A stretch of 64,000 nt of DNA from Lonepinella koalarum (GCA_030525745.1 JAUNED010000001.1:100093-164092), one strand, 5' to 3'. Positions 9,691 to 21,090 are shown, counted from the first letter of the stretch. A program made the numbers and translations. The notes: a model not told the origin generated them from the sequence alone.

Positions 9691-10668
9691 TTAATTGACT
9701 TTAATCAGTTTTTGTATCTGATTGTCAGGAGAGGTAATTAAAATCTCTTTCGGTGGGGATTTTTGTCGATGTAAAATCGCCACCACATTTCCCACTTTAG
9801 CGATTTCTTGAAATTGCCCGTCCACTTTATAGTTTGCCACATCAATCCCGTCTTTAAAAATCAAAAAGGTACTGATTTTGGTGCTACGAATGGTTTCCAA
9901 ACCAATTGCTTGTTGATCAGGCACGTTATAGCTCGGTGTTTTGCGTTTGGCATATTGAGCCAATAGTTTACTATCTTGGCTTATTGCTAAGATCTCACGG
10001 AGCTTTTTTATTTCGGCTTCATTCACCTCGCTATACTTGGCTTGGATCTGATTTAACGGCGTTTCTGCCGGCGTATTAGGAGTGTCTGTGAGGCTTTTAG
10101 CTTCAGGCACAACCTGATTTTCCACGGTTTCTTTTTCCATCACAGGCATTGCAATCATATTCACGTCATCGTTCACGGATTGCGTTTTTCCTTGTGTGCT
10201 TGCACTTGGCTCGCTCAATGCTACCGGCTTAGGTTTTGTCTCGTCATATACCACATTCCCGATAAATTGGGTCGGCGCTAAACTGACATTTTCCCCAACC
10301 AAAGCCAACACGACTTTATCGTCCAACATATCAAAGCGTAACTCTTGTTTACTCTGTTGCTGAGCCAACTGTTGATTGGTTTGATTAAGCAACTCCTGCA
10401 AACTGTGGCGGTCATCTTGCTTGACTTTGATTTGAACCGTGGAATTATGTTTTGCCGCATAATAACCGATACCTAATTTCTCCGCCAATTGTTGCGCCAA
10501 ATCGCCCACATTGCCTTTATAAGTGACAGCGATACGGGCTTGTTGATATTTTTGCAACTCAACCTCATTGGCAGTAGCCAATGAGGTTGTCAAACTTAAG
10601 AAAAGTGCGGTGAAGATTTTTGAGGTTTTGAATCCCTTGTTGATTTTCATCTTGTTCATCATTTTCAT
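9691..10668 (-). CDS. DotD/TraH-like periplasmic protein linked to the trimeric autotransporter
   Basis: The protein has about 326 residues. Met-rich starts lead into a signal peptide (core 'FTALFLSLTTSLATA', cleavage before NEVEL). The region after it, 'YQQARIAVTYKGNVGDLAQQLAEKLGI', resembles the DotD/TraH domain of type IV secretion lipoproteins. A Pro/Thr/Glu-rich linker and a second small domain ('STKISTFLIFKDGIDVANYKVDG') follow. There is no lipobox cysteine, so it is probably soluble periplasmic rather than a lipoprotein. The chosen ATG lies 7 bases after the TAA stop of the adhesin gene, with AAGG overlapping the gap; the open frame runs on upstream inside the adhesin. This coupling suggests a helper for adhesin export or anchoring, by analogy only. 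Confidence 0.7.
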   Translation of the reverse strand: MKMMNKMKINKGFKTSKIFTALFLSLTTSLATANEVELQKYQQARIAVTYKGNVGDLAQQLAEKLGIGYYAAKHNSTVQIKVKQDDRHSLQELLNQTNQQLAQQQSKQELRFDMLDDKVVLALVGENVSLAPTQFIGNVVYDETKPKPVALSEPSASTQGKTQSVNDDVNMIAMPVMEKETVENQVVPEAKSLTDTPNTPAETPLNQIQAKYSEVNEAEIKKLREILAISQDSKLLAQYAKRKTPSYNVPDQQAIGLETIRSTKISTFLIFKDGIDVANYKVDGQFQEIAKVGNVVAILHRQKSPPKEILITSPDNQIQKLIKVN

Positions 10669-10675
10669 CACCGCC

Positions 10676-13600
10676 TTACCACGCAAAACCCAAGCCTGCA
10701 CCCACGGCAAAATCTGATTTTTGTGATACGGAGGTATTCAGTTTATAAGACACGCGTCCATTATCGCTTAACCCACTAAAACCGACAGCCACTGCTGTAG
10801 TGCCTTGTGTGTGTCCTGTACCCACAGAAATTTGACGTTGCCCCGGTAAGGCCACTTGTGGCAAGCTCGCCATAGCGACAGCATTGGAAACGGAACCTTT
10901 GATTTTTTTCACGTCTTTTTCCACTTTATCAATACGTCCATGGACTGCACCGATTTCACGATCTAATTGGGCTTTATTTACCGCATCCGTTGGGGCGACC
11001 CCCTCTGCCACACCGGTCAAACGACGGGCTTCACCAAGGGCATTGCTGAAATTCACTTCATTACCGCCCAAGTGGTTAGCGACTCCTACAATGCCGCCTG
11101 TTGGCGAAGTCGGGTGATATTTCACAATACCCAATTTGCCGTTATCAACGGCTTTGGCCACCGCATATAACTGGCTACCGTTAATCGCATCGGTACTGGT
11201 TTCAGACACTAAGCCTGCCGCCACATTTTGAATACGGCGCTCTTCACCTTTGGCACCCACTGTCACCACGCCCACCGCTTGAGCTGCTGCGAATTTATAC
11301 ACATCACCCAATAATTCCGAGTATTCATATTTGGTTGTGCCTGCAGTTTCAGCGGTACGTTCAACGGTTGCAGCGGATTTATGGCCTAAATTCACGGAAT
11401 TTTCAGCAGTTTGAGTAATGTTTGAACCAATGGCTACCGCATTTTTATGGGCAACTACATTGTCCGCCCCAATGCTCACTGCGCCGTCGCCGGAAACCGT
11501 TGAGCCTGAGCCAATGCCCACTGCTTTTTCGCCGGAAACGCCGGCATTATCACCAATGGCAATAGCAGAAACCCCGTTGGCAACGGCATTTTCACCTAAG
11601 GCTAATGCCTTATCTTTCAAGGCTTTTGCCCCTTTGCCGATAGCCACACTGCTGTCACCGATGGCTTGAGAATTAGCCCCAATTGCCACCGCACTTTCAC
11701 CTGAAGCAAAGGCATTAGTGCCTTCGGCAACGGCATTATTGCCTTTTGAACCCAACGGCGACGTGGCTAATTGATTATCCAAGCCCAATAAGCTATTGCG
11801 TTTGTTATCCAAGTCTTGTTGAATTTCCGCCAGTTTTGCACGGGCTTCCTCTAATTTAGCGGTTAAATCGTTTTTCACCCCTTCCGCTGTTTGTTCTTCA
11901 CCGGTTAAGGCAAGGGCATTGATTTGGTTTTCTAAATCTGCAATTTCATTTTGCTTGGTTTTAATGGTTTCTTTTTGAGTGTTAATTTCCGCACTTTTTG
12001 CGTCAATGGCTTTGCGGATTTCTTGTAAGGCTAAGCTCTCATTGTTGTATGGCAATAAGGTGGCTTGGGCTTCACGTTCGTATTGTTTCCATAATTCAAT
12101 GGCTCTGTTGATTTCTCCTTTAATATCGATATTCCATGTGGTCGGTTCGAATTGGTGGATATAGTATTTTTCATCTTTTTTACTGCCGTAGTAATCAAAT
12201 TCTGCTAGATACTTACGTAATTCAATAACCTGAGCAGCTTTTGCATTGCGTTCGTCTTCAGATAAGCTAGAACTTTCTAACGCACGTAAGTTAGTGGCAA
12301 GCTCTTCTATTTTGCCCATAAATGGAAGAACTTTCGTGTCCATATAGCTTTTGAACTCGTTTTTATCAAAGATCCAAGCATCATTGTTATTATAATCAAT
12401 GAGGCTATTGTATTTCTTAAAGCCTTCTACAACCTTTTCCATATAGACAAGTTGTTCTATCGTTACTGCCCTCTCTACATCTTTAGTGAAATTAATAATA
12501 TTCTTGAGATCAACTGGATTTACAAACTCTTCACCTAATAGCTGGCGACTGACCGGGGGATAAATGAATTGTAAATTTAAATACCGCTCCTGATTACCGG
12601 CAGTACCATATCTACTACGGATGTAATCATAAATGTCACCTTTATAATGTTGAGTGGCTTTATAGAATGCTCCATTGGTATCAGAATATAAGTTATTTAT
12701 TACAAAACTGTGTATATTACTTTGAATTTGACTATATTTATCTTTTTCTAGATATCCTCGTTGTTTTCTAAACTCCTCTTTTGCCTTAGACCAAGCTAGA
12801 CTTGCCTTATTATAATCCTCCCGTTCTTTTGAGAATGGGAGGGAATTTCTAGGAAATTCAGGGGCTTTAATAGGGTATTCCTCCTCTATTTCCAGTGGTT
12901 TGTTATAGAGGTAAAAATCTGCTATTGCTTCTGCAGTATAAGGTTTTGAGTTTTTAATATATATGTCTTGCCTCAAACTATATTCGATTTGGTTAATGTT
13001 GTTAGAACCACTACTGCGTAGAGAATCATGTTGAAGATAAATTCGATCAGTTTCTGTTTTAAGGCGGCTGAAATCATTATTTATTTTCTGAGTGAAAATA
13101 GGTTTAAGGAAAGTAATATTCCCCTGCGCATTTCGATAACCTTCAATCAATTCACGGTATTTATCATCACTAATATTTAACGCACCAAAATCCCGTTCTA
13201 CACCGTTTTTTAAATCTGCAGTTAAATCGGCAATCCCTGTTGGAGTATTTAATTTATTCCAATCTAAGGCATTGATGATATTTAAGAAATTACGATAGCT
13301 TTCTTTATTGCCGTTGGGCAAAAAGGCATTGCTGCCGAAGCTGTTTTCCAATTGGGTTAGGCGGGTGTTTTCTTGATCCAATTCGGCCTGTTTTGCGGTT
13401 TTTTGCCCGTTTAAGGTTGCTTGTTGTGCCTGTTTTTCACGCACACGTTCTAAAATGGTTTCATATTGGGCAATTTGTGAGTTGAGAGTATCTTGCAATT
13501 GTTGATTGGCGGTGCCTTTTTTTTCTTGCTCGGCAATTTGGGTGCGTAACCCCTCAATTTGATTGAGTAAATCACGGAAATTCGCCAGTTCTGCGGCAAA

Positions 13601-13869
13601 TTGTTCCGGTTTAATGTTGCCACCGGTGGCAATGGCATTGTTGCCCACGGCTTGTGAACCTGTGCCGGAAGCGAAACTGTCTTTACCCACAGCAATATTA
13701 TTAGTGCCGGCGGTGTTACCTACAGGAAGGGAATTGGCATAAGAAAACGGGCTTAAGCCAAGAAGAGCGGAAATTAATGCAACCGCAGAAAGATTTTTGT
13801 TGCAGAAAGGTTTGATTAGGCTAGAATTTTGCTTGCTTGCTTGCTTGCTTGGTATTGGTGATTATTCAT
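10676..13869 (-). CDS. Trimeric autotransporter adhesin (YadA/Hia type), phase-variable and OFF in this sequence
   Basis: The large frame (GTG-readable from 13690, 1004 codons) continues upstream without a stop through a good signal peptide (core 'LSAVALISALLGLSPFSYA') to a GCTT repeat tract, but the only ATG with a ribosome site (AGAGG, ATG at 13867-13869) is in another frame and reaches TAA after 17 codons. One more 4-base unit (or two fewer) would join them and give 1065 aa. Order: short YadA-type head (AVGNNAIATGG), about 600 residues of Gln/Asn/Tyr-rich coiled-coil and unknown sequence, a second head with repeated 'AVAIG' motifs, necks ('NVAAGLVSETSTDAINGSQL'), a short stalk, and a four-strand YadA anchor ending GLGFAW. 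Surface adhesion is the expected role. Confidence 0.88.
13831..13850. repeat. Tetranucleotide microsatellite (GCTT)5, phase-variation tract
   Basis: Five exact tandem GCTT units (AAGC on the coding strand) lie 17-36 bases inside the adhesin reading frame, right after its start codon. Three units encode 12 bases, read as QASK. With five units the ATG frame stops at once; with six or three units it joins the signal peptide. GCAA-class tracts of this kind switch lex2 and other H. influenzae surface genes by slipped-strand mispairing. Confidence 0.9.
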
Positions 13870-13907
13870 AATGTTATCCTCTTTATAAATAAAATAAATG
13901 CCGTGCA

Positions 13908-13936
13908 ATTATAATGAGTTATTGGCGATAAGTTAA
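13908..13936 (-). promoter_or_regulatory. Candidate promoter of the trimeric autotransporter operon
   Basis: On the minus strand TTAACT (13931-13936) and a perfect TATAAT (13908-13913) are 17 bases apart, about 40 bases before the adhesin ATG. Confidence 0.6.
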
Positions 13937-14102
13937 GCGAAATATGAGCTGTTGTGCAAAAAACGGAGAGAAATCTCTTGAGTATCAACAGAGTTGAGTG
14001 GTTGTTAGGACGAGGTTATTTCCCCTTTTCTCTGCAAATTCTTGAGTTTATTTGCCTTAAGGAAAAGGGCGATATTAGCGTTTTCTTCAGAGACCACTGA
14101 AT

Positions 14103-15473
14103 TTATTCTGCTGAGGATTTTATTTCGATGTCAGGAAATTTTTTGATTAATTTCTGCCATTCGATTTTATCAATGACAATTTGCAGTTCAAACTCGCCCT
14201 GTTCGTTGATTGTTTCTTGGCGAATGCAATGTTGTTGATATAAGGCATGGCGGAGTTTGCCTTGTTGTGGGGAAAGATTGAGATTGAGGCTGATCATCTC
14301 ATTTTTGAGGCGTTGGCGGATTGCCTCAAACAACAAATTTAAACCAAGCCCTTTTTGTGCCGACAGATACACGGCGGTGGCTTGATTTTCTTCGTTATAT
14401 TCAATATGTGGTTCGATATGTTCGAGCTGATCGATTTTGTTATACACCAATAAGGTTGGGATATTTTCTGCCTTAATTTCGCTGAGTACCTGATTTACCG
14501 CTTGGATATTTTCCGATTTTCTGTTGTCAGCCACATCAATGATATGCAATAACAAGGCGGCTTCTGTGGTTTCTTGTAAGGTGGATTTGAATGCGCAAAC
14601 CAAGTCGTGAGGCAAATCTCGGATAAAACCGACGGTGTCGGCTAAAATGGTTGTGCCGACATCTTGAATGGGTAAACGGCGTAAAGTCGGATCTAATGTG
14701 GCGAAAAGCTGATCCGCTGCATAGACATCAGCTTGGGTTAATTGATTAAACAAGGTAGATTTTCCGGCGTTGGTGTAACCTACCAATGAAATAGTGGGAA
14801 TATCAGCTTTTTGTCTGGTTTGGCGGTTTTGATTGCGTTGTTTTTCCACTTTTTCCAGCTTATTTTGCAACTGTGCCAAGCGGACTTTAATTAATCGGCG
14901 GTCAGTTTCAAGTTGTGTTTCACCCGGCCCACGCAAGCCCACAACGCCTTTTTGTTGGTCTAATCCTGTCTTGCGGCGGATTAATCGGGTGGATAAGTGG
15001 CGTAACTGAGCTAATTCAACTTGGAGTTTCCCTTCGTGTGATCTGGCTCGTTGCGCAAAAATATCTAAAATTAAGGCGGTGCGGTCAATAACCCGACAAT
15101 CACAGAGGCTTTCTAAATTGCGTGTTTGTGCCGGTGTGAGTTGATGATTGACTAAAATCACATTGGCATTGTGTTGTTTAACTGCGTTGGCGATTTCTTC
15201 GGCTTTGCCTTGCCCGACAAAATATTTTGCCTGTGGGGTGGAACGAGAAGTGGTGATCAGCTCGGCGACAGCAACGTTCGCCGACTCCGTCAGTTGTAAA
15301 AATTCTTCCAGATCTTCGGTATTTTTAGTTGGCGAAAAGAATACATGCACCACAACAGCATTATCTCGATAGATGTCGGGAATGTGGTTTTCTGGTGGGG
15401 AAAAGGTAGAAAGTGCGGCTGAAACAGCTGAATTTTCCACCGCACTTTGTGGCGATTTTACGATGTCAGCCAA
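14103..15473 (-). CDS. hflX: Ribosome-associated GTPase HflX
   Basis: Translational GTPase that splits stalled ribosomes, notably under heat stress. The 456-residue protein has an N-terminal nucleotide-binding HflX domain, a coiled helical linker rich in Gln/Arg ('[19 protein letters not shown]'), then a G domain with GYTNAGKST (from about residue 232), [10 protein letters not shown] and NKID. It starts 3 bases after the hfq stop, as in many gamma-proteobacteria. Two uptake-signal-like sequences lie in its first 20 codons, one perfect at 15439-15447. Confidence 0.95.
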   Translation of the reverse strand: MADIVKSPQSAVENSAVSAALSTFSPPENHIPDIYRDNAVVVHVFFSPTKNTEDLEEFLQLTESANVAVAELITTSRSTPQAKYFVGQGKAEEIANAVKQHNANVILVNHQLTPAQTRNLESLCDCRVIDRTALILDIFAQRARSHEGKLQVELAQLRHLSTRLIRRKTGLDQQKGVVGLRGPGETQLETDRRLIKVRLAQLQNKLEKVEKQRNQNRQTRQKADIPTISLVGYTNAGKSTLFNQLTQADVYAADQLFATLDPTLRRLPIQDVGTTILADTVGFIRDLPHDLVCAFKSTLQETTEAALLLHIIDVADNRKSENIQAVNQVLSEIKAENIPTLLVYNKIDQLEHIEPHIEYNEENQATAVYLSAQKGLGLNLLFEAIRQRLKNEMISLNLNLSPQQGKLRHALYQQHCIRQETINEQGEFELQIVIDKIEWQKLIKKFPDIEIKSSAE

Positions 15474-15476
15474 GAA

Positions 15477-15752
15477 TTATTCCGCTTGGTTTTCTGTGGT
15501 CTCGCTAGGCTGAGACGGGTGTTGTTGATTGTGATTATTATGGTGAGACACTGCTCGTGCCGGCACAACGGTAGAAATAGCATGTTTATACACCATTTGA
15601 TTTACTGTGTTTCTGAGTAAAATAACAAATTGGTCGAAGGATTCGATTTGACCTTGTAATTTAATCCCATTGACTAAATAAATAGAGACCGGAATGCGCT
15701 CACGACGAAGTGCATTTAAATAAGGATCTTGTAATGATTGTCCTTTTGCCAT
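15477..15752 (-). CDS. hfq: RNA chaperone Hfq
   Basis: Sm-like hexameric protein that pairs small RNAs with mRNAs. The 91-residue form starts [16 protein letters not shown], has the Sm1 core ([14 protein letters not shown]) and the '[10 protein letters not shown]' Sm2 motif. The C-terminal tail is His/Asn/Gln-rich. The frame is open 16 codons upstream, but the internal ATG has AAGGAAAATAAA before it and matches the family start. It lies between miaA and hflX in the conserved order. Confidence 0.97.
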   Translation of the reverse strand: MAKGQSLQDPYLNALRRERIPVSIYLVNGIKLQGQIESFDQFVILLRNTVNQMVYKHAISTVVPARAVSHHNNHNQQHPSQPSETTENQAE

Positions 15753-15803
15753 TTTATTTTCCTTCTTATTGTTGTTAATGGTCGCTGTGCAATATAACAA
15801 TTT

Positions 15804-16745
15804 TTAGCGTTTTTGCATAGCCATATCAAAAACTTGTTTTACCTTTTTAATATTGCTTTCCATATTCAGGCTGTCTAGCCATTGGGGTTCCGTTTTCCAG
15901 CCCCGTAGCCAAGTGAGTTGGCGTTTCGCCAGTTGGCGTGTCGCACAAATGCCACGATAGACCGCTTCCTCTAAAGGATAATCCCCTTGTAAGTGTTCCC
16001 ACATTTGGCGATAGCCCACGCAACGAATAGAGGGCAGATTTAAATGTAAATCGGGGCGGGCGTAGAGTGCTTTGACTTCCTCTAAAAAGCCTTGTGCCAT
16101 CATTTTTTGAAATCGCAGCTCAATACGTTGATGTAAAATGTGGCGATCTTCAGGAGCAATGGCAAATTGTAAAATGTGATAGGGCAGAGGCTCACCTTTT
16201 TGTGCCGTGAGTTCGGTGAGTGTTTTGCCGGTTAAATAAAAGACTTCTAAGGCTCGCCCGATCCGTTGGCTGTCATTGGGATTAATTCGCTGAGCCGAAA
16301 CGGGATCCACTTTCGCTAATTCTTGATGTAGTACTCTCCAACCCTGCATTTCTGCTTTCTGTTCAATTTCAGACCGCACTTTTTCATCGGCATTGGGCAG
16401 AGGTGAAAGCCCTTCTAATAAGGCTTTGTAATATAACATTGTGCCACCGACCAACAAGGGGATTTTGCCTTGGGCGGTAATTTCCGCCATTTCTCTTAAG
16501 GCATCATCACGGAAATTCATTGCTGAATAGCTTTCCGCCGGATCTAAAATATCAATTAAACGATGGGGGGCAAGTGCCAATTCTGCTGCATTGGGCTTTG
16601 CTGTGCCAATATCCATGCCTTTATAAATTAAGGCACTATCAACGCTGATGACTTCTACGGGCAGGGTTTGGCGAAGCCGGATAGCTAAGTCGGTTTTACC
16701 CGAGGCTGTCGGGCCCATTAAAAATATGGCAGCGGGTTTTGTCAT
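15804..16745 (-). CDS. miaA: tRNA dimethylallyltransferase MiaA
   Basis: Adds the dimethylallyl group to A37 of tRNAs reading UNN codons. The 313-residue protein has the P-loop GPTASGKT at the N-terminus, '[18 protein letters not shown]', '[12 protein letters not shown]' and the C-terminal '[15 protein letters not shown]'. Its ATG overlaps the mutL TGA by 4 bases (ATGA), which indicates translational coupling. Confidence 0.97.
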   Translation of the reverse strand: MTKPAAIFLMGPTASGKTDLAIRLRQTLPVEVISVDSALIYKGMDIGTAKPNAAELALAPHRLIDILDPAESYSAMNFRDDALREMAEITAQGKIPLLVGGTMLYYKALLEGLSPLPNADEKVRSEIEQKAEMQGWRVLHQELAKVDPVSAQRINPNDSQRIGRALEVFYLTGKTLTELTAQKGEPLPYHILQFAIAPEDRHILHQRIELRFQKMMAQGFLEEVKALYARPDLHLNLPSIRCVGYRQMWEHLQGDYPLEEAVYRGICATRQLAKRQLTWLRGWKTEPQWLDSLNMESNIKKVKQVFDMAMQKR

Positions 16746-18592
16746 TGTGCCTCCGACAAAAAACGCATTAAATTCACTTCAATCCATAAATCGGCCAACT
16801 GAATTTGCTGTTGTTTGCTCAATAACTGCTCGGTTTCTTGCAATAAATTCACTGCACCTGCCAGCGTTATAATGTCGGTATAGGTGAGTTGTTCACAAAG
16901 TGCGGTAGCAAAATCGGCCGTTTTATCAAAGGATTGGTTTAATAAGGTGATAACCAAATGCTGTAAGTTTTGTTGGCGTAAGATCTGTGGTACGGCATTG
17001 AGTGTCAAACGTTGTTGCGTGCTATTTTCCACAAAGTCAAAACCACATTCGGCAAAAAAGGTTTTTTGGATTTGCCACATTGCCTGTTGTTCGGCATTGA
17101 AACGGAAAACCAGAGGAATAAGTAAGGGAACACTATGTTGTGGATTTAACTGCAATTTGCACCGCACTTTTTGCAAGGCTGTGAGTGGTAGTAAATAAAA
17201 AGCGTCCTCTTGTTGCAATAATAACGCCTGATTTTTGACTAAGGCTAAGGCACGCAACATAGCGCTTGGCGTGCTTTCTTGTGTCGCAATTATCTCGGTT
17301 TTTTCGCCATTTTCAATGGATTGTGTTGAAACGGCCGGACGGATTAATTCACCGTAAAGTCGTTGTTCGGTTTTACTGACTTTTGCAGGTTCAATATGGC
17401 TTGAAAACTTTGGTGTAAAATCCTGTTTTTCGCTTTCCTTCGAGAGAGACGCAAACCTGTTTTGTCCGGCTGCGGAACGGTTTGGCTTAGGCTGTGCTGA
17501 GTAGTTTGTCGTTGGGTTATAGCCCGGTTGCGGTTCGTGGATTTGGGTCTCCTCAGTTTCTTGAGCCAAGTCGGTATCGGCAAAATTTAATTGATCCGCA
17601 TTGCATAGTGCATGGTTTACGCCTTGAAAAATAAAATCATGGATTAAACGGGCTTGTTGGAAACGCACTTCATGTTTGGTCGGGTGTACATTCACATCTA
17701 CTTCATTAGGATTGAGATCGAGAAATAATACAAAGGCCGGATATTGTTCCGTGCCTAAAAATTCAGCATAGGCTTGGCGAATAGCATGAGTGATAACTTT
17801 ATCTCTCACCATTCTGCCATTGATATAACAATAACTCAGATCATTTTGTGAGCGACTGAAGTTTGGAGTGGCTACCCAACCGGATAAATGTAAGTCATCA
17901 TGTTTCCAGTCAATATGTAGGGCGTGTCGGATAAAATCCTCGCCACAAATTGCCGCAATTCGTTTCAATACTTGTGATTTTTCTACCGCACTTTTGTATT
18001 GGCGAACGGTTTTATCGTTGTGGGTCAGGGTAAAAGCTATTTGTGGTTTGGCAAGGGCAATACGGCGAATGACCTCATCTATATGGGCAAATTCGGTTTT
18101 GTCCGTACGCAAAAATTTACGGCGTGCCGGTGTGTTAAAAAATAAATTGGCCACTTCCACAGTTGTGCCGACAGGGTGTGAGGCAGGTTTTATGATGCTT
18201 TCCTGTTCTCTGCCTTGAGTAAACACTTGCCAAGCCTCTGTTTGTTCTGCGGTACGGGAGGTTAGGGTTAAACGGGAAACCGAACTGATACTGGCCAATG
18301 CTTCGCCACGAAAACCCAAACTTAAAATCGCTTCTAAATCTTCAATGCTACTGATTTTGCTGGTGGCGTGGCGAGCCAAAGCAAGGCTGAGCTCTTCTTT
18401 GGGAATGCCTAAACCGTTATCGCGAATACGGATTAAGGTTGCACCACCGTTTTCAATATCAATTTGAATACGGGTTGCACCTGCGTCTAAACTGTTTTCG
18501 ACCAATTCTTTGACGACTGAAGCAGGACGTTCTACCACTTCGCCGGCAGCGATTTGGTTGGCAAGCTGAGGCGGTAATATTTGAATGGGCAT
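16742..18592 (-). CDS. mutL: DNA mismatch repair protein MutL
   Basis: GHKL-type ATPase that links MutS to MutH and UvrD. Conserved motifs are 'ENSLDAGAT', 'DNGLGI', and '[10 protein letters not shown]' within the first 110 residues. A variable, polar linker (about 330-430) leads to the C-terminal dimerisation domain. I see no DQHA-E-E endonuclease motif, as expected for species that use MutH. At 616 aa it is the normal length. Its ATG lies 2 bases after the amiB stop. Slippage repair matters here because of the tetranucleotide tract in the window, although MutL is known to have little effect on tetranucleotide slippage in Haemophilus. Confidence 0.96.
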   Translation of the reverse strand: MPIQILPPQLANQIAAGEVVERPASVVKELVENSLDAGATRIQIDIENGGATLIRIRDNGLGIPKEELSLALARHATSKISSIEDLEAILSLGFRGEALASISSVSRLTLTSRTAEQTEAWQVFTQGREQESIIKPASHPVGTTVEVANLFFNTPARRKFLRTDKTEFAHIDEVIRRIALAKPQIAFTLTHNDKTVRQYKSAVEKSQVLKRIAAICGEDFIRHALHIDWKHDDLHLSGWVATPNFSRSQNDLSYCYINGRMVRDKVITHAIRQAYAEFLGTEQYPAFVLFLDLNPNEVDVNVHPTKHEVRFQQARLIHDFIFQGVNHALCNADQLNFADTDLAQETEETQIHEPQPGYNPTTNYSAQPKPNRSAAGQNRFASLSKESEKQDFTPKFSSHIEPAKVSKTEQRLYGELIRPAVSTQSIENGEKTEIIATQESTPSAMLRALALVKNQALLLQQEDAFYLLPLTALQKVRCKLQLNPQHSVPLLIPLVFRFNAEQQAMWQIQKTFFAECGFDFVENSTQQRLTLNAVPQILRQQNLQHLVITLLNQSFDKTADFATALCEQLTYTDIITLAGAVNLLQETEQLLSKQQQIQLADLWIEVNLMRFLSEAQ

Positions 18593-18594
18593 AG

Positions 18595-20376
18595 CTATTC
18601 CTTCAGTTTAATTTTTTGACCGGCATTCACTTTACCGTCTTTAATCTGTGGGTTTAGTTTCAATAAAGTATTTAGTGGCACATTATATTGGCGAGAAACC
18701 GCATACAGCGTTTGGTTTTTTTCCATTATATGTTGTTTCGGTAACTCGATTTTATTCTCTGTTTTTTTCCCGTTGTCTTTTTTATTTTTTCCTTCTGAGA
18801 CCGGCTTTTCATTGCCTTTCGGTGATGTCGCGGATTTGTCGGCATTGTCCGATTTTTGATTATTTTTCACCGCACTTTTGCCGTTATCGGGAATAGTGAG
18901 TTTTTGTCCGATAAACAATTCCCGTTTTTTCAGCTTGTTTAGTGTCACAATGTCATCGGCTTTCACTTGATATTGTTTGGCGATTTTATCCAAACGGTCT
19001 CCTGATTTGACCTCATGCACTATGCCGCCGGCTTTTAACTCGGTTTTTTGTTGTTCGGCTTGTGTGGCATTTGTGGATTTTTCCTGATTGTCCGATTTTT
19101 GGTTATTTTTCACCGCACTTTTGCCGTTATCGGGAATAGCGAGTTTTTGCCCGATAAACAATTCCCGTTTTTTCAGCTTGTTTAGTGTCACAATGTCATC
19201 GGCTTTCACTTGATATTGTTTGGCGATTTTATCCAAACGGTCTCCTGATTTGACCTCATGCACTATGCCGCCGGCTTTTAACTCGGTTTTTTGTTGTTCG
19301 GCTTGTGTGGCATTTGTGGATTTTTCCTGATTGTCCGATTTTTGGTTATTTTTCACCGCACTTTTGCCGTTATCGGGAATAGCGAGTTTTTGCCCGATAA
19401 ACAATTCCCGTTTTTTCAGCTTGTTTAGTGTCACAATGTCATCGGCTTTCACTTGATATTGTTTGGCGATTTTATCCAAACGGTCTCCTGATTTGACCTC
19501 ATGCACTATGCCACCGGCTTTTAACTCGGTTTTTGTCGCTTCATTTTTGATAGTATCTGTTTTTACCGGCTCAATTGGGGCAATCTGATCTAATTTTTCC
19601 ACTTTATTGCTTGGTGTGTTCGGGCTGCCACTGCGTTTACGGTAATCTAATAATCCTTGGTAAATCATATAAGCCACTCGTTTGCGATAGGTGAGTGTAT
19701 TGAGCTTGGCTTCTTCTTCTGCATTGGATAAAAAGCCGGTTTCCACCAATACAGAGGGAATGTCCGGTGAACGTAATACGCCCAGACTGGCGTGTTGTGG
19801 TCGGCTACGGCTAAGAGAGGTAATTTTGGCAAAATTATTTAAAATGGCATTACCTAATTCATAACCCACCCGTTGGCTATGTCCGAATTGCAAATCCAGT
19901 ACAGTTTGATTGAGATAGAGTTCTTTACTGTGGGATAACACTTCCCCTGCGCCGCCTAATAATTCGGCTCGTTTTTCATCAGCTTCCAACCATTGCCCCA
20001 TTTCATCATTCGCCCGGCGATTGGAAAGCACCCAAACCGATGCGCCTCGCAAGCTGTTGCCTTCAGAAGAGTCAGCGTGAATAGAAATTAAATAATTAGC
20101 ATTATGACGACGGGCGATGCCTGAGCGATCCGGTACAGAAATATAATAGTCACCGTTACGGGTTAATACTCCACGGAAATTGGGATCTTTGTCCAACAAG
20201 GCTTTCAGTTCACGGGCAATAGACAGAGTGACATTTTTTTCGTAGATACCTAAATTTCGACCTATCGCACCGGGGTCTTTGCCACCATGACCGGGGTCAA
20301 TAGCAATGGTCCAAACTTCTGCAAAAACAGAAGAAGAAAAAAGTGCGGTGAAAATAAATAATAAAATTCGTTTCAT
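18595..20376 (-). CDS. amiB: N-acetylmuramoyl-L-alanine amidase AmiB with expanded LysM array
   Basis: Periplasmic cell-division amidase that cleaves the amide bond to the stem peptide. A 19-residue signal peptide ends SSSVFA. The Amidase_3 domain follows, with zinc and catalytic motifs [18 protein letters not shown] and [10 protein letters not shown]. The C-terminal half holds four LysM domains. The first three ('[18 protein letters not shown]') sit in 81-residue units that are almost identical in DNA; the last is divergent ('[13 protein letters not shown]'). The frame is open upstream into tsaE, but the ATG at 20376 begins the signal peptide. E. coli AmiB has far fewer LysM copies. Confidence 0.93.
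   Translation of the reverse strand: MKRILLFIFTALFSSSVFAEVWTIAIDPGHGGKDPGAIGRNLGIYEKNVTLSIARELKALLDKDPNFRGVLTRNGDYYISVPDRSGIARRHNANYLISIHADSSEGNSLRGASVWVLSNRRANDEMGQWLEADEKRAELLGGAGEVLSHSKELYLNQTVLDLQFGHSQRVGYELGNAILNNFAKITSLSRSRPQHASLGVLRSPDIPSVLVETGFLSNAEEEAKLNTLTYRKRVAYMIYQGLLDYRKRSGSPNTPSNKVEKLDQIAPIEPVKTDTIKNEATKTELKAGGIVHEVKSGDRLDKIAKQYQVKADDIVTLNKLKKRELFIGQKLAIPDNGKSAVKNNQKSDNQEKSTNATQAEQQKTELKAGGIVHEVKSGDRLDKIAKQYQVKADDIVTLNKLKKRELFIGQKLAIPDNGKSAVKNNQKSDNQEKSTNATQAEQQKTELKAGGIVHEVKSGDRLDKIAKQYQVKADDIVTLNKLKKRELFIGQKLTIPDNGKSAVKNNQKSDNADKSATSPKGNEKPVSEGKNKKDNGKKTENKIELPKQHIMEKNQTLYAVSRQYNVPLNTLLKLNPQIKDGKVNAGQKIKLKE
18828..19556. repeat. Three tandem 243-bp repeats inside amiB, each carrying an uptake signal
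   Basis: The unit encodes a LysM domain plus a Lys/Asn-rich linker. The same sequence recurs at a 243-base period (for example GAG at 18898, 19141 and 19384), with only scattered substitutions and a diverged end of one copy. Each linker contains the uptake core ACCGCACTT at 18869, 19112 and 19355, encoding KSAVK. The boundaries given are approximate. Confidence 0.9.
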
Positions 20377-20389
20377 TCTATCTTTATAG

Positions 20390-20872
20390 TTAAAGTAATT
20401 CGATGAGTTGTTTACCCTGTGCCGTTGTGCCAATTAATTCGATTTGGCGTGCGTTATCTACATAAGCAATATTGATCTGCAAATCGGCTTGTTCTAATAA
20501 TCCTTTTCCTTTTTCTGCCCATTCGATTAAACATACCGCATTGAGGCTGAAATAATCACGAATGCCCATAAATTCCAGTTCTTCAGGATCGCTTAAGCGG
20601 TATAAATCAAAGTGATAAATTTGTTTTTCAGGTAAATGATATTCTTCCACTAGGGTATAAGTCGGGCTTTTTACCTTGCCTTGATGTCCGAATGCCTGAA
20701 TAATGCCACGGCTTAGAGTCGTTTTACCGGCTCCAAGTTCACCGTTTAAATAGAATACAACGGCTTTGTTTGTGGAAAGTTGGCGAATGGCTTGCACCAA
20801 TTTGTGACCAAAATCGAGCATCGCATTTTCATCGGCGATAAATTGAGAATAAGGCATTTTCTTTATTTTCAT
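20390..20872 (-). CDS. tsaE: tRNA threonylcarbamoyladenosine biosynthesis ATPase TsaE
   Basis: Small P-loop ATPase that works with TsaB, TsaC and TsaD to make t6A37 in ANN-decoding tRNAs. The Walker A GELGAGKT lies at 44-51, followed by '[10 protein letters not shown]', 'HFDLYRL' and 'LIEWAEKG'. Two starts are possible, Met1 and Met6; neither has a strong ribosome site. It heads the tsaE-amiB-mutL-miaA-hfq-hflX cluster, with a 13-base gap to amiB. Confidence 0.95.
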   Translation of the reverse strand: MKIKKMPYSQFIADENAMLDFGHKLVQAIRQLSTNKAVVFYLNGELGAGKTTLSRGIIQAFGHQGKVKSPTYTLVEEYHLPEKQIYHFDLYRLSDPEELEFMGIRDYFSLNAVCLIEWAEKGKGLLEQADLQINIAYVDNARQIELIGTTAQGKQLIELL

Positions 20873-20944
20873 CTGTAAAAAACGGCAGGAAATTCTACCG
20901 CACTTTGTACTTTTTAGATAGGTTGTTGAGCCGTTTTACTTAAG

Positions 20945-20971
20945 AAAAAAGGACGCTTTATAGCGTCCTTT
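20945..20971 (-). terminator. Terminator of the tRNA-Gly transcript
   Basis: GGACGC / GCGTCC with a 6-base loop, extended by A:T pairs, followed on the minus strand by TTTTTT. It lies just downstream of the tRNA 3' end. Confidence 0.82.
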
Positions 20972-20978
20972 AAGAATT

Positions 20979-21054
<76 letters not shown>

Positions 21055-21090
21055 AGAGGTCTTTCTGAATAACCTCAGAAAACGAGGCTT

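Noticed and set aside
10676..13690. Trimeric autotransporter starting at the internal GTG (1004 aa)
   Set aside because: This start has no signal peptide, and the same frame continues upstream through a clear signal sequence to the repeat tract. The true start is the ATG at 13869 in a different frame phase.
18828..19556. CRISPR-like direct repeats
   Set aside because: The repeats are 243 bp with no spacers and lie in frame inside amiB.
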